Of a stretch of 64,000 nucleotides of DNA, positions 1 through 9,266 are shown piece by piece. The stretch comes from Onchidella celtica. Lineage: Eukaryota > Mollusca > Gastropoda > Systellommatophora > Onchidiidae. The stretch's first letter is position 1; every line of letters starts with the position of its first letter. The stretch lies in contig OZ007581.1 of the NCBI GenBank assembly GCA_963931925.1, positions 28,962,170 through 29,026,169 of the forward strand, given 5' to 3'. The notes below the pieces were generated by a model. It worked only from the letters and a program-made list of their open reading frames with translations, did not search any database and had not been told where the DNA came from. The position numbers and the translations under genes were made by a program.

Positions 1-976
1 CTGGAAATTTATTCTCTCTATCCGATTTCCCTCTACAAGCTATTCACCCAAAAACTGACCACCAAGCCACCATTGCCTGAGCTGTCTACCCTTCATTCTC
101 TGACAGTAAACACAGCTGTACCCACATGCGATTGTTTTGATTTCTATCCCACCGCTTTGGCATTCAAATGCCTCATAAATTGCACATCAAACAGCCTTTC
201 GTTACTCACACCAATCAGCAGCCCGTAAAGCCACCAAAAAAGGCACTTAAAACAAAACAAAGGAAAAAAAAAGTGGTACGTCAGAGTTTATCTTCTAGAG
301 TTCTAGACCGAACAACCGGAAACTGCCAAGGCGTAAATTGAATCAACAGAAGAACTATAGAATGTGGTACTCGTATCGAACATTTTGTTTTTTGTTTTGT
401 ATTTGGGGAAGTATTTTTCGGTATTTTACCGAGATAGACCCAAGAGGCCTCCATAGTGAAAATTACTCAAGTTTTTTTTGGTATTTATCTTCTTGCTGTT
501 TCGTTTCCGAGAGTTTGTTTAGCACTTTCTAACTTTCTGCAAATGCATGACGTTCGAGCAAGAAAAACTCATTCTAGTCAAGTGTCTTTAAAATTAGGCG
601 AAAATTGCAAGGTGAAGAACGAGGAAGGATTCTGATACGCAGGGGGTCCCAACGTGTGGAGATTTGATGAGAAAGTGAGAAATGAAAAGGGTTTTAAAAA
701 AACCCCCAGAAAATGCGGGTTTAGATGTGTGGGTTCCTGGTAAAAATGGATGTTTTTGCTAACAGTTCCATTTGTGTGGGTTCTACATTACCTTGGCACG
801 CGCGTAAATAGTTGAGAAAGTATTGTGGCGGCTGAGCAGGCAGAGTATTGTTTAAGTTTCGAGGGAGCAATTAGCCCGGTTTTTGTCTGAAATGTTTTGG
901 TATTTGAGCAGTTTGTTCGGTGGTGGGATGAGCAGTTGGGATTTATGGGGTGAGGAGGTAGTTTTTTTGGGTTCGT
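1..976. other. No recognisable feature
   Basis: AT-rich sequence. The longest start-to-stop frame (338-532, 64 codons) is rich in F, S and Y, as expected of chance AT-rich translation. I see no splice-bounded exon, repeat or RNA gene that I can defend. Confidence 0.6.
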
Positions 977-1090
977 CTGTTGTTCAGCCAGTCATCAAAG
1001 ACACAGGGGATTAGAGCCAGAGAGGGTCGGGGAAGGGAGGGAGTGAGTAGAGAGTTTCCCTGCCGTTTAGTCAGTCTTCAAAGACAAAGG

Positions 1091-1153
<63 letters not shown>

Positions 1154-1273
1154 GAGAGAGAGACACGCAGAGGCAGAGGAACAGAGAAAAAGAGAGAGGG
1201 GGAGGGGAGAGTGGGGGGGGGGGAGTGTGTAGAGTTTCTCGGTTGTTTAGTCAGTCACTAAAGACAAAGGGAT

Positions 1274-1341
<68 letters not shown>

Positions 1342-1345
1342 CTAA
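977..1345. repeat. Triplicated unit carrying expanding GA arrays
   Basis: A short phrase (TTnAGTCAGTC, then CAAAGACAAAGGGAT) occurs three times, at about 984-1012, 1065-1093 and 1243-1273. The second and third are each followed at once by a (GA)n run (1093-1165 and 1274-1340). The GA array therefore appears to have been duplicated together with its flank. The open frames across it encode only RERERE and are not coding. Confidence 0.85.
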
Positions 1346-1829
1346 GGGAGGGGGGGCATGCATGCGAGTGAATCAGATAGATGAAAATCTGTCTACGACC
1401 TGGACGGATGGATGGATACCCCGATTAAGTGGAAGAATAAATGGATGGAAGAAAATAATAAATGAATGAAGTAAAACGATAGAATGATGTTTTTTCCCCC
1501 AGAAACATTTTCTGTCTATCAATCAGACGACCACTTAATTGATAACAAGGATTCTGCTTTCGGAAAGAATGAAATGGCGGATGATTGTAACAAACACAGA
1601 ATTCTGGTACATAGTGAATGGAAGGACACGCTGCCATCTATCATTAGACATACAAAACACCCACATCAATTACAATGCAACTGATTTAGAACATACAATA
1701 TAATATTAATAATAATAAAACGTTTCTTTTTGAAAACTGGGAAATCCAAATTTGAATTTACTTTAAATGAGAAAAAGAAATGAAGGAAACGCAACAATCG
1801 AGCAGACAGAATAAAAAAAAAAAAGTAAG
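1346..1829. other. No recognisable feature
   Basis: Ordinary AT-rich sequence with scattered short GGAT-like tetranucleotides near 1405-1470. The overlapping frames on both strands are under 75 codons and look random. Confidence 0.55.
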
Positions 1830-2047
1830 GCATAAGAAACCAAAAGAAAGGACGGAGAAAAGGAAAAAGAAAGAATGAAAGACAAAAAGTCAGAAAGAAA
1901 GAAAGAAAGAAAGACAAAATACAAAAAGGAAGAAAGAAAGAAAGACAAAAAATGAAAGAAAAAAAAAGAAAGAAAGAAAAGCCAAAAACACATAAAAACT
2001 CAAGAAGATGGACAGGAAAAAAGGACGAAAAAAAATAAATAAATAAA
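1830..2047. repeat. A/G-rich (GAAA)n tract
   Basis: Nearly pure purine on the plus strand, with recurring GAAA, AAAGAAAG and GACAAAA words; it ends in an AAAT run near 2033-2047. The minus-strand frames across it are F/S/L-only and spurious. Confidence 0.9.
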
Positions 2048-2575
2048 TGAAAACAACTCTACCTTTACGGATACGATAACCGAAAGTTTGCGTGCAATGA
2101 TACTGAAATACTCTAACGACTCCAACACTTCAGTACTCCTAATTACCCACCTCGTATTTCTTCGACCCAATTCCAATATCCCGATATAATCCAGAAACCA
2201 ATACAACCATAACCTGTGAAAAAATACAACTCGCCAGAGATCCGAGATACGGTAACCCCAAAACGTAAATATTTCACTTTACCGCCAAAACATCTGACAC
2301 ACTAAATGAAGAGTGGCACGGCTCGTCAGTGTTTGCCTGTTGGCCAATTCGATTACGATTTTTTCAACTGTATCAATACCGAAAAGGTTTTTGCTTTACA
2401 TGTATTTGTATTTGTATACTTCTTTAATCCCATTCGGGAAATTTGCCTTTGCGTCATCGCAGCCAAGTAATAACTGGAGCAGGCACGTCGTCGCCACAGT
2501 GCAGGCGGTTTTTATTTTAGTTTTTTTTTTATGGGGAGGGGGGAAGGCAGGAGAGGGGGAGGGGTGGCCAAGATG
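2048..2575. other. No recognisable feature
   Basis: Unassigned sequence upstream of a SINE. It includes a T-run and a GGGGAGG-rich patch at 2517-2570. No coding signal is visible. Confidence 0.5.
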
Positions 2576-2589
2576 AATTTTAAAATTTA

Positions 2590-2850
2590 ATTTTGCCCAC
2601 CTGCTCTTTATGATTTCCATCTGCCAAGCTATCTTTAACGTGCACATGGGCCCTACGAATTTTTTCGCCCTTATCCGAGAAGACTAGGTACCAGATCCTA
2701 CCCCCCCCCCCCCCCCCAATAGGATTAGGGACACGAAAATATGAGAAAAATCCCAAAACTTCCAACATGCCTGCACCGGCCGGGTTTTGAACCCGGTACC
2801 CTTGGCATGAGAGGCGAGCACCTTGCCTCTAGACCACCTTGTCCTCCTTA
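2590..2850 (-). mobile_element. tRNA-derived SINE, family S copy 1
   Basis: Read on the minus strand it starts with a tRNA-like head: an A-box-like TGGTCTAGAGG and, ~33 bp on, a B box resembling GGTTCAAAACC near 2790. A 17-bp homopolymer follows (C17 on plus, 2701-2717), then the family body with the words TTATCCGAGAAGAC, TAACGTGCACA and GCCAAG. It shares head, homopolymer position and body with copies at 3981, 5665, 28638, 38617, 42791 and 55321. A and B boxes are the internal RNA polymerase III promoter of tRNA-derived SINEs. The exact 3' end is unclear here. Confidence 0.85.
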
Positions 2851-2865
2851 TATACATGTAGGTTA

Positions 2866-3024
2866 TGTCCGTGGCGGATCTGCTATGAAACTCATGAAGC
2901 TTAAACTTCAGGGCCCCTGAACCCGGTAAAGTTTTGGATGTTGTCTCACTGTTACTGGTTAAGAAGGGGCCTCATAACAGTTCAAGCTTCAGGGTCCCCA
3001 AAACTGAAGGTCCGCCACTGGAGT
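2866..3024. repeat. Imperfect inverted repeat (GTGGCGGA ends)
   Basis: GTGGCGGA at 2871-2878 is mirrored by TCCGCCAC at 3011-3018. Between them, AAACTTCAGGGCCCC and AAGCTTCAGGGTCCCC are related words around the centre. The right arm lies inside the 1.68-kb duplicated unit and the left arm outside it, so the duplication breakpoint (2955) cuts this repeat. It may be a small MITE; no target-site duplication was identified. Confidence 0.5.
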
Positions 3025-3069
3025 ACTGGGGTATGTTTGTTTATTTGTTTGGATGTCGTCGGTGGGATT

Positions 3070-3120
3070 CAACACTCCTGTAACCCACATCAACATATTT
3101 TGTGGGTTACAGGAGTGTTG
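3070..3120. repeat. Perfect 19-bp hairpin
   Basis: The arm at 3070-3088 (starting CAACACTCCTG) is exactly complementary to 3102-3120, with a 13-bp loop. It is repeated at 4754-4804 and, with one arm mismatch, at 6441-6491. It could extrude as a cruciform or form an RNA stem. Confidence 0.95.
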
Positions 3121-3270
3121 TTCTACACCGACCATGTGATTTTACTGTTCTTTTCAATATAATAGCACTATAATATTAGCGGCTAGGCTTGGACACATAG
3201 TCAGGCCACCAGTGTGAGAGTGCTTTGAAAACATCGACAGAAATTAGTTAGGTTCATCACCACCCCAAAA

Positions 3271-3340
3271 GGGATTTGAATGTCTGACCTCTCCCATCCC
3301 GACAAAATTAATGCTCTAACTACTAGGCCACCGTGCCGAT
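3271..3340 (-). mobile_element. tRNA-like head of a second SINE type
   Basis: On the minus strand the segment begins GGCACGG then TGGCCTAGTAG, a good A box, and ~45 bp later has ACATTCAAATCCC, a degenerate B box. The distance between boxes is tRNA-like but longer than usual. The arrangement is that of a tRNA-derived SINE head or a decayed tRNA pseudogene. The downstream body (toward 3180) has no other copy outside the duplication, so the full element cannot be bounded. It is distinct from family S. Confidence 0.55.
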
Positions 3341-3980
3341 GAATGTCCCAGTTTGTCATAACTAGAAAATAGAAATGTGTTGCCACATTTCATTAACACA
3401 CAAGAGAGGTGTTACCTGAAGAAACAAAACACTCAAGACTAATATAATTTCACGTAAATTGTATGAAACACATTCTCCCACTGTTTAACGAATCAGCGAA
3501 TTAAATTCTATATTTCAGAACAAACACGTAAAATGTAACATAAAGCCAAAATGTATATGTTTTTCTGTCTATGAAAAATTTGATAAAGAAAATGAAAACA
3601 TATAAAAATCATCTTGAACATGAAAGACATGAAAATGAGCCATATTTCGTGTTTTTTGTTGTTGATTTTTATTTTTATTTTTTTTGCCGAAAAATTATCA
3701 GCAACAGCTAAACCTTTCGGAATTTTCCATTTTGCGAGGTGTCAAGTCGAGGTGATTAGGTAAGATAATGGATGCGTGAAATGTTGTGAGAGACAGTGCT
3801 GTTTCAGCATTTAATGAGTTTTTGTTGCACCATACATTCAGCAGTCTTCACCTTTTTGTGCACACTATACACCTCTTGATTAATGACATACTAGCGGAAA
3901 GATATTCTTCTTGCTTAGCAGGAGGTGAGCTGGCGGCACTTCTGACTCACCAATACATGCTAATATAACTCGTGTGTTTA

Positions 3981-4364
3981 AGGTCTTTAATTTAGGAGGT
4001 CTCGCAGTCCTTGGCATTTACACCTCACTTTTCTTTTTTTTTATTTTTCTTGTTCCTGTGTGGTTTTTTTTTTGTGCTAAGGATTAGTTTTTTTTTAGAA
4101 TTTTGCCCGGGCAGCGGTGTTGTTCGGCCGGCTCTTCTCGACTTCCAACTGTCAAGGTATCTTTAACGTGTGCACGGGTCTTCCGAGGTTTTTGTCCTTA
4201 TCCGGGAAGACTACGTGCTAGATCTACCTACCATAGGATCATGGAAAGGAATCCCCCCCCCCCCCCCAAAAAAAAATCCAACATGTTTGCACTGACCGGG
4301 GATCGAACCCAGTACCTTTGGCATGAGAGGCGAGCACTTTGCCTTTAGACCTAACGTGTCCCCC
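3981..4364 (-). mobile_element. tRNA-derived SINE, family S copy 2
   Basis: Full-length-looking family S element on the minus strand: the tRNA-like head ends near 4364, the C15 run is at 4253-4267, the body spans about 4100-4250, and the tail ends in the family word (AGGTCTTTAATTTAG on plus) at 3981. The same tail word in copies 4, 5 and 7 shows the element continues ~130 bp beyond the CCCGGGCA box near 4105, giving a length of ~385 bp. The open frame 4103-4348 simply crosses the SINE and is not a gene. Confidence 0.88.
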
Positions 4365-4560
4365 AACATAATTCATTCTGTCATGCGAACAAAAGTACCC
4401 GGATTAACCGTTTTTGTAACCAGAACATGCAATATCAGGTCATGACAGTGTTGGTTCTTGTACATTAAGTCTAGAGACCATCCAGTGGGCTCTGGTTGAA
4501 AAATCTGACGTCTACAACGCAGATCTCATTAAATAGTTATTACAACGTATTCTTCATATC

Positions 4561-4638
4561 TTTATAATAATAATAATAATAGTTCGTCCATCAGGTATGA
4601 TGATGACCTTAACAACACCAGAGGAATAAAGAACATGC
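4561..4638 (-). mobile_element. LINE 3'-end stub, inside the tandem unit
   Basis: A (TAA)n tail followed by AGTTCGTCCATCAGG... is the reverse complement of the 3' end of the LINE at 32015-32291 (its last ~75 bp). It is therefore an extremely 5'-truncated copy on the minus strand, with its truncated end lying exactly at the tandem-duplication junction. Confidence 0.85.
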
Positions 4639-4954
4639 CTGGTTAAGAAGGGGCCTCATAACAGTTCAAGCTTCAGGGTCCCCAAAACTGAAGGTCCGCC
4701 ACTGGAGTACTGGGGTATGTTTGTTTATTTGTTTGGATGTCGTCGGTGGGATTCAACACTCCTGTAACCCACATCAACATATTTTGTGGGTTACAGGAGT
4801 GTTGTTCTACACCGACCATGTGATTTTACTGTTCTTTTCAATATAATAGCACTATAATATTAGCGGCTAGGCTTGGACACATAGTCAGGCCACCAGTGTG
4901 AGAGTGCTTTGAAAACATCGACAGAAATTAGTTAGGTTCATCACCACCCCAAAA

Positions 4955-5024
4955 GGGATTTGAATGTCTGACCTCTCCCATCCCGACAAAATTAATGCTC
5001 TAACTACTAGGCCACCGTGCCGAT
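4955..5024 (-). mobile_element. tRNA-like SINE head, duplicate of 3271-3340
   Basis: Same sequence as 3271-3340, shifted by 1,684 bp as part of the tandem unit. A-box and B-box remarks given there apply. Confidence 0.55.
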
Positions 5025-5664
5025 GAATGTCCCAGTTTGTCATAACTAGAAAATAGAAATGTGTTGCCACATTTCATTAACACACAAGAGAGGTGTTACC
5101 TGAAGAAACAAAACACTCAAGACTAATATAATTTCACGTAAATTGTATGAAACACATTCTCCCACTGTTTAACGAATCAGCGAATTAAATTCTATATTTC
5201 AGAACAAACACGTAAAATGTAACATAAAGCCAAAATGTATATGTTTTTCTGTCTATGAAAAATTTGATAAAGAAAATGAAAACATATAAAAATCATCTTG
5301 AACATGAAAGACATGAAAATGAGCCATATTTCGTGTTTTTTGTTGTTGATTTTTATTTTTATTTTTTTTGCCGAAAAATTATCAGCAACAGCTAAACCTT
5401 TCGGAATTTTCCATTTTGCGAGGTGTCAAGTCGAGGTGATTAGGTAAGATAATGGATGCGTGAAATGTTGTGAGAGACAGTGCTGTTTCAGCATTTAATG
5501 AGTTTTTGTTGCACCATACATTCAGCAGTCTTCACCTTTTTGTGCACACTATACACCTCTTGATTAATGACATACTAGCGGAAAGATATTCTTCTTGCTT
5601 AGCAGGAGGTGAGCTGGCGGCACTTCTGACTCACCAATACATGCTAATATAACTCGTGTGTTTA

Positions 5665-6051
5665 AGGTCTTTAATTTAGGAGGTCTCGCAGTCCTTGGCA
5701 TTTACACCTCACTTTTCTTTTTTTTTATTTTTCTTGTTCCTGTGTGGTTTTTTTTTTGTGCTAAGGATTAGTTTTTTTTTAGAATTTTGCCCGGGCAGCG
5801 GTGTTGTTCGGCCGGCTCTTCTCGACTTCCAACTGTCAAGGTATCTTTAACGTGTGCACGGGTCTTCCGAGGTTTTTGTCCTTATCCGGGAAGACTACGT
5901 GCTAGATCTACCTACCATAGGATCATGGAAAGGAATCCCCCCCCCCCCCCCCCCAAAAAAAAATCCAACATGTTTGCACTGACCGGGGATCGAACCCAGT
6001 ACCTTTGGCATGAGAGGCGAGCACTTTGCCTTTAGACCTAACGTGTCCCCC
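5665..6051 (-). mobile_element. tRNA-derived SINE, family S copy 3
   Basis: Tandem-duplication twin of copy 2, with C18 at 5937-5954 instead of C15. It is not an independent insertion. Confidence 0.88.
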
Positions 6052-6325
6052 AACATAATTCATTCTGTCATGCGAACAAAAGTACCCGGATTAACCGTTT
6101 TTGTAACCAGAACATGCAATATCAGGTCATGACAGTGTTGGTTCTTGTACATTAAGTCTAGAGACCATCCAGTGGGCTCTGGTTGAAAAATCTGACGTCT
6201 ACAACGCAGATCTCATTAAATAGTTATTACAACGTATTCTTCATATCTTTATAATAATAATAATAATAGTTCGTCCATCAGGTATGATGATGACCTTAAC
6301 AACACCAGAGGAATAAAGAACATGC

Positions 6326-6495
6326 CTGGTTAAGAAGGGGCCTCATAACAGTTCAAGCTTCAGGGTCCCCAAAACTGAAGGTCCGCCACTGGAGTACTGG
6401 GGTATGTTTGTTTATTTGTTTGGATGTCGTCGGTGGGATTCAACACTCCTGTAACCCACATCAACATATTTTGTGGGTTACAGGATTGTTGTTCT
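6326..6495. repeat. Partial third copy of tandem unit
   Basis: The first ~170 bp of the unit, through the hairpin, which has one substitution in its right arm (GAT for GAG). It then breaks off. The sequence at the break, TTCTTCATATCTTTA (6492-6506), also occurs in the unit at 4550-4564 just before the LINE stub. Confidence 0.93.
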
Positions 6496-6506
6496 TCATA
6501 TCTTTA

Positions 6507-7814
6507 CAGTTTGGTTAATTGATGACCATGCTATGTGCGGCAAGACTGAACGAACCCGACAAAATAATGGAACCAGCTGGCCACTGGGACCATAAGTGGG
6601 AAAACTCTCGAGTGGATTTTGGAGCGGGTAGAGGAGCCCTTATGGGGATGCAAGGTGTGTTAGGATTCTGATTCCTGTCACGAAAGCAAATCGAACAAAA
6701 TGACCATGCTCTCACTTTTTTGAAAACATGGCTGATCGTACAGCCATAAAACATTCGAAGATAAAAAGTATGAGCTTGGTTTTTACGAATCAATTTGTGG
6801 ATAAATAATATTGTAATGAAATCAAAATGTGAGGCCGGACGTCTTCCTTCGCCAAACTGCTGCTCACATAATTTGGACTGAATTTCCTTTAGAATGCCGT
6901 TCTATCCCGGTCTTGTCGCAGCTTTCATACATGCAAATACCGTTGAGGTATTTTTTTCCCTTCAATCTTGTTTAAAATGCTAAGAAATTCCGATTCATTC
7001 ACTTTTAAAATTTCTATGAACATCGCGGGTTAAAACTGCCAAAAAATATCGTATTACCCGAGACACGGGATACCGAGACGTTTCAATTCGTCATATTGCG
7101 CCCGTCGACTTGAGCGTTTCATCGATGTCAACAATGCAACAATCATTCGCACCACGCCCCTTCCTAAGGGAACGAAAACGACTAGTACTCACCGTATTTA
7201 TAAGCGCAATTTGTGGACATACAGTGAAAAAAGAAATGGTTCGTCTCGGAGATTCTGTGTCTTGGGTATTACACTGGCCATTACAAAACAAGAAAATGAT
7301 TACTGCTGTTCATGACTTGTGAACATCTTCATATTTCATGTCGATTATTTTTGTTTTCAATCGATACTGCAGTATCCGCCCACGCCCGGAGGTTGGCCAG
7401 ACTAGAATTTGCCGAGTAATCCTACACCCACTAATTTGGCCAAATAACCCTATCAATTCACTGAAAAGTACGCACAGAGACTAGAAATAGATCACAAGCT
7501 GTCAACAGAATTGGCTGTTTATTGTAAAATCTCTTCAGAGTTGTGACAAATATTTATTTTCTTTATTGCTATGCATAATATCCCTTATCAAGGCTTAATT
7601 TCCTATTCCTGTGATTTTTTTTTCGTTTGCTTTTTAATAATTTATATCTGTCTCTCACTCCTCTATCCTATTGGTTACCCAAAATTAGGTTGTTCCCCGC
7701 TCGGCATTCCCATCCCAAAGTGCACGGAATCCGAGCATGCGCATTGTTCTTGACACGGCGTTAGAGCATGCGCAATCGCAAAGATGATATATATATATAT
7801 TAGCTGTAATTCAA
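6507..7814. other. No recognisable feature
   Basis: Single-copy-looking sequence. The longest frame (minus, 6515-6793, 92 codons) lacks a recognisable domain. A short (TA)n run lies near 7786-7800. Confidence 0.5.
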
Positions 7815-8130
7815 AAGGCTGTTGTTAAAAGTACGTATGCACCCCAAGCGTTTTGCACCAGGGACGCGTACGTACATGTACCTATCCCTAACCCCGTCCT
7901 TATCCTCAACCCTAAATCTTATTGAATCCCTAACCCTGCCCTCTACCCTTTCAACCCAAAAAAAAACTGCAGGAAAACAAAAAGAAAATCTAAAAGAATA
8001 ATTAATTAAGGATGTTGTTAGGAGGATTTCGGGAGGAGCTCACTAGCTCTGGAGTCACAAAAGGCTTTAATATACGTAATGCCAGCGCAAAAAACAAACT
8101 TGGGGGCCGTACGTACTTGTAACAACATTT
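7815..8130 (+). mobile_element. M1 inverted-repeat element, copy A
   Basis: The ~310-bp element starts AAGGCTGTTGTTA and ends CTTGTAACAACATTT; the ends are inverted repeats of about 50 bp sharing GTTACAAGTACGTACG, CCCCAAG and TTTTGCGCTAGGG. A telomere-like core with CCCTAACCC, CCCTAAATC and CCCTAACCCTG lies at 7881-7957, followed by an A-rich block, AATTAATTAAGG and GAGCTCACTAGCTC. There is no open frame, so it is non-autonomous. A target-site duplication was not identified. Confidence 0.9.
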
Positions 8131-8862
8131 AATCCAAAAAGTAGAACGGAAATTCTTAGGAGAACGGAATACAATATTATGACCTTGACTCTTCCGGCGA
8201 AAGACGAAATAAAATTCTGAATTTTGCAGGGGCACATGGTTTGTGACGTCAATTGAAACAAACCAGTTCTGAATTCATACACTTTTCATTTTCATAAACA
8301 GCCTCTCATTGTAGGCTGCTTCGCATCTTCCGTGTTTTCACAATAGGATTTTTCATCACTGAACCGTGCACAGCGCAAAACTGATAATATCAAGCCGTAA
8401 AACTCAAACTCAGATTCATGCTTTTTCCCTTGTGATATTTACATCATGTGTCTGGTACTGAAATATCCCACATTTATTTTCCACATTTCCAACACGGGGG
8501 GTGGGGGGGGGGGGAGAGGAAGGGGGGGGGGAGGAGAGAGAGAGGAGGAAGAGGAGAGGAGAAAATGGCTGGTGGTGGTCATACTAAGCCCGGAGGGTCA
8601 CAGCCACTTGCTGCCAGCAAAATGTACGCCTCAGAAATAGTGGCAGAAGCTGACTGTGTCTGAGCGGGCTTGGTATGACAGGGTCTTCCCGGATTTACTC
8701 AGAAAATATAGAAAATTATGGTGTGCACTTTTTGTCTCCCGGCAGCTGACAGTGCCGTTCTGGGCTTAGTACGTGTAACAGTTGATGCAAATTTCAGCAC
8801 GTTATGATGGGGAGAGTCAGATGAACTGATCGTCTACCCCTTAAAAAACGAAACTGTCTCGA
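8131..8862. other. Unassigned, with G-rich patch
   Basis: Contains a G-rich/GA-rich patch at 8496-8565, potentially G-quadruplex forming. The frames across it (GGGGGRGRGG-type peptides) are low complexity. Nothing else is recognised. Confidence 0.5.
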
Positions 8863-8867
8863 ACTGT

Positions 8868-9261
8868 TGTAGAAATAAATAACAGGATCCGATGAACAAT
8901 TAATACTAACTTTAATAACTGTAAACACGAGCTGATATCCACAAGTTACTTACACCTAGCAGGGAAGGCACTTACACTTCTACTACAACTGGATTACACA
9001 CCTACGATTTGCACCTTACGATTTTCACCCACGATTTGCACACCCTATCCTACTCGCCTGGCCCTCCTTATATATATTCTGTCCAGGAACGTTCAGGAAG
9101 CGGCTTTACCGCCCCATAAGCACGAGACAGACCTAGATCGTTCGGGACACATACAGGCCACCCAATCGTACACAGACACGTCACAGCATTACATCACTCA
9201 AGGTCGACCTAGCGTAATCTCGGACACTGCAGTATCTTCCAGACGCTCGAGATTTTCTACA
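8868..9261 (-). mobile_element. Possible solo LTR or inverted-end element
   Basis: The sequence from TGTAGAAAT to ATTTTCTACA has matching inverted ends of the TG...CA type. Read on the minus strand it has a TATATATAAGG box near 9070-9080 and a GTAAGTAACTTG donor-like word near 8943-8954. No matching target-site duplication (ACTGT left, GTGAG right) was found and there is no second copy in the window, so the call is tentative. Confidence 0.3.
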
Positions 9262-9266
9262 GTGAG

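Larger units (their letters stand above)
2955..4638. repeat. 1,684-bp tandem unit, copy 1
   Basis: Copy 1 of a head-to-tail duplication. Reading line by line against copy 2, I find the two the same except for an internal poly-C run (15 C here, 18 in copy 2), which accounts for the length difference. Contents in order: half of an inverted repeat, a 19-bp perfect hairpin, a tRNA-like SINE head, AT-rich unique sequence, a family S SINE and a 75-bp LINE 3' stub at the right edge. Confidence 0.95.
4639..6325. repeat. 1,687-bp tandem unit, copy 2
   Basis: Second full copy of the unit. It carries the hairpin (4754-4804), tRNA-like head (4955-5024), SINE (5665-6051) and LINE stub (about 6248-6325). 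The only difference I see from copy 1 is three extra C in the poly-C at 5937-5954. Confidence 0.95.

Noticed and set aside
4103..4348. 81-82-codon frames repeated at 4103 and 5787, and 60-61-codon frames repeated at 3201/4885 and 3786/5470, which look like conserved paralogues
   Set aside because: They are identical because the 1.68-kb DNA segment is duplicated; the longest ones cross a SINE.
7881..7957. Interstitial telomere array
   Set aside because: The CCCTAA-like words are degenerate and occur at the same place in all seven M1 elements, so they belong to the transposon.
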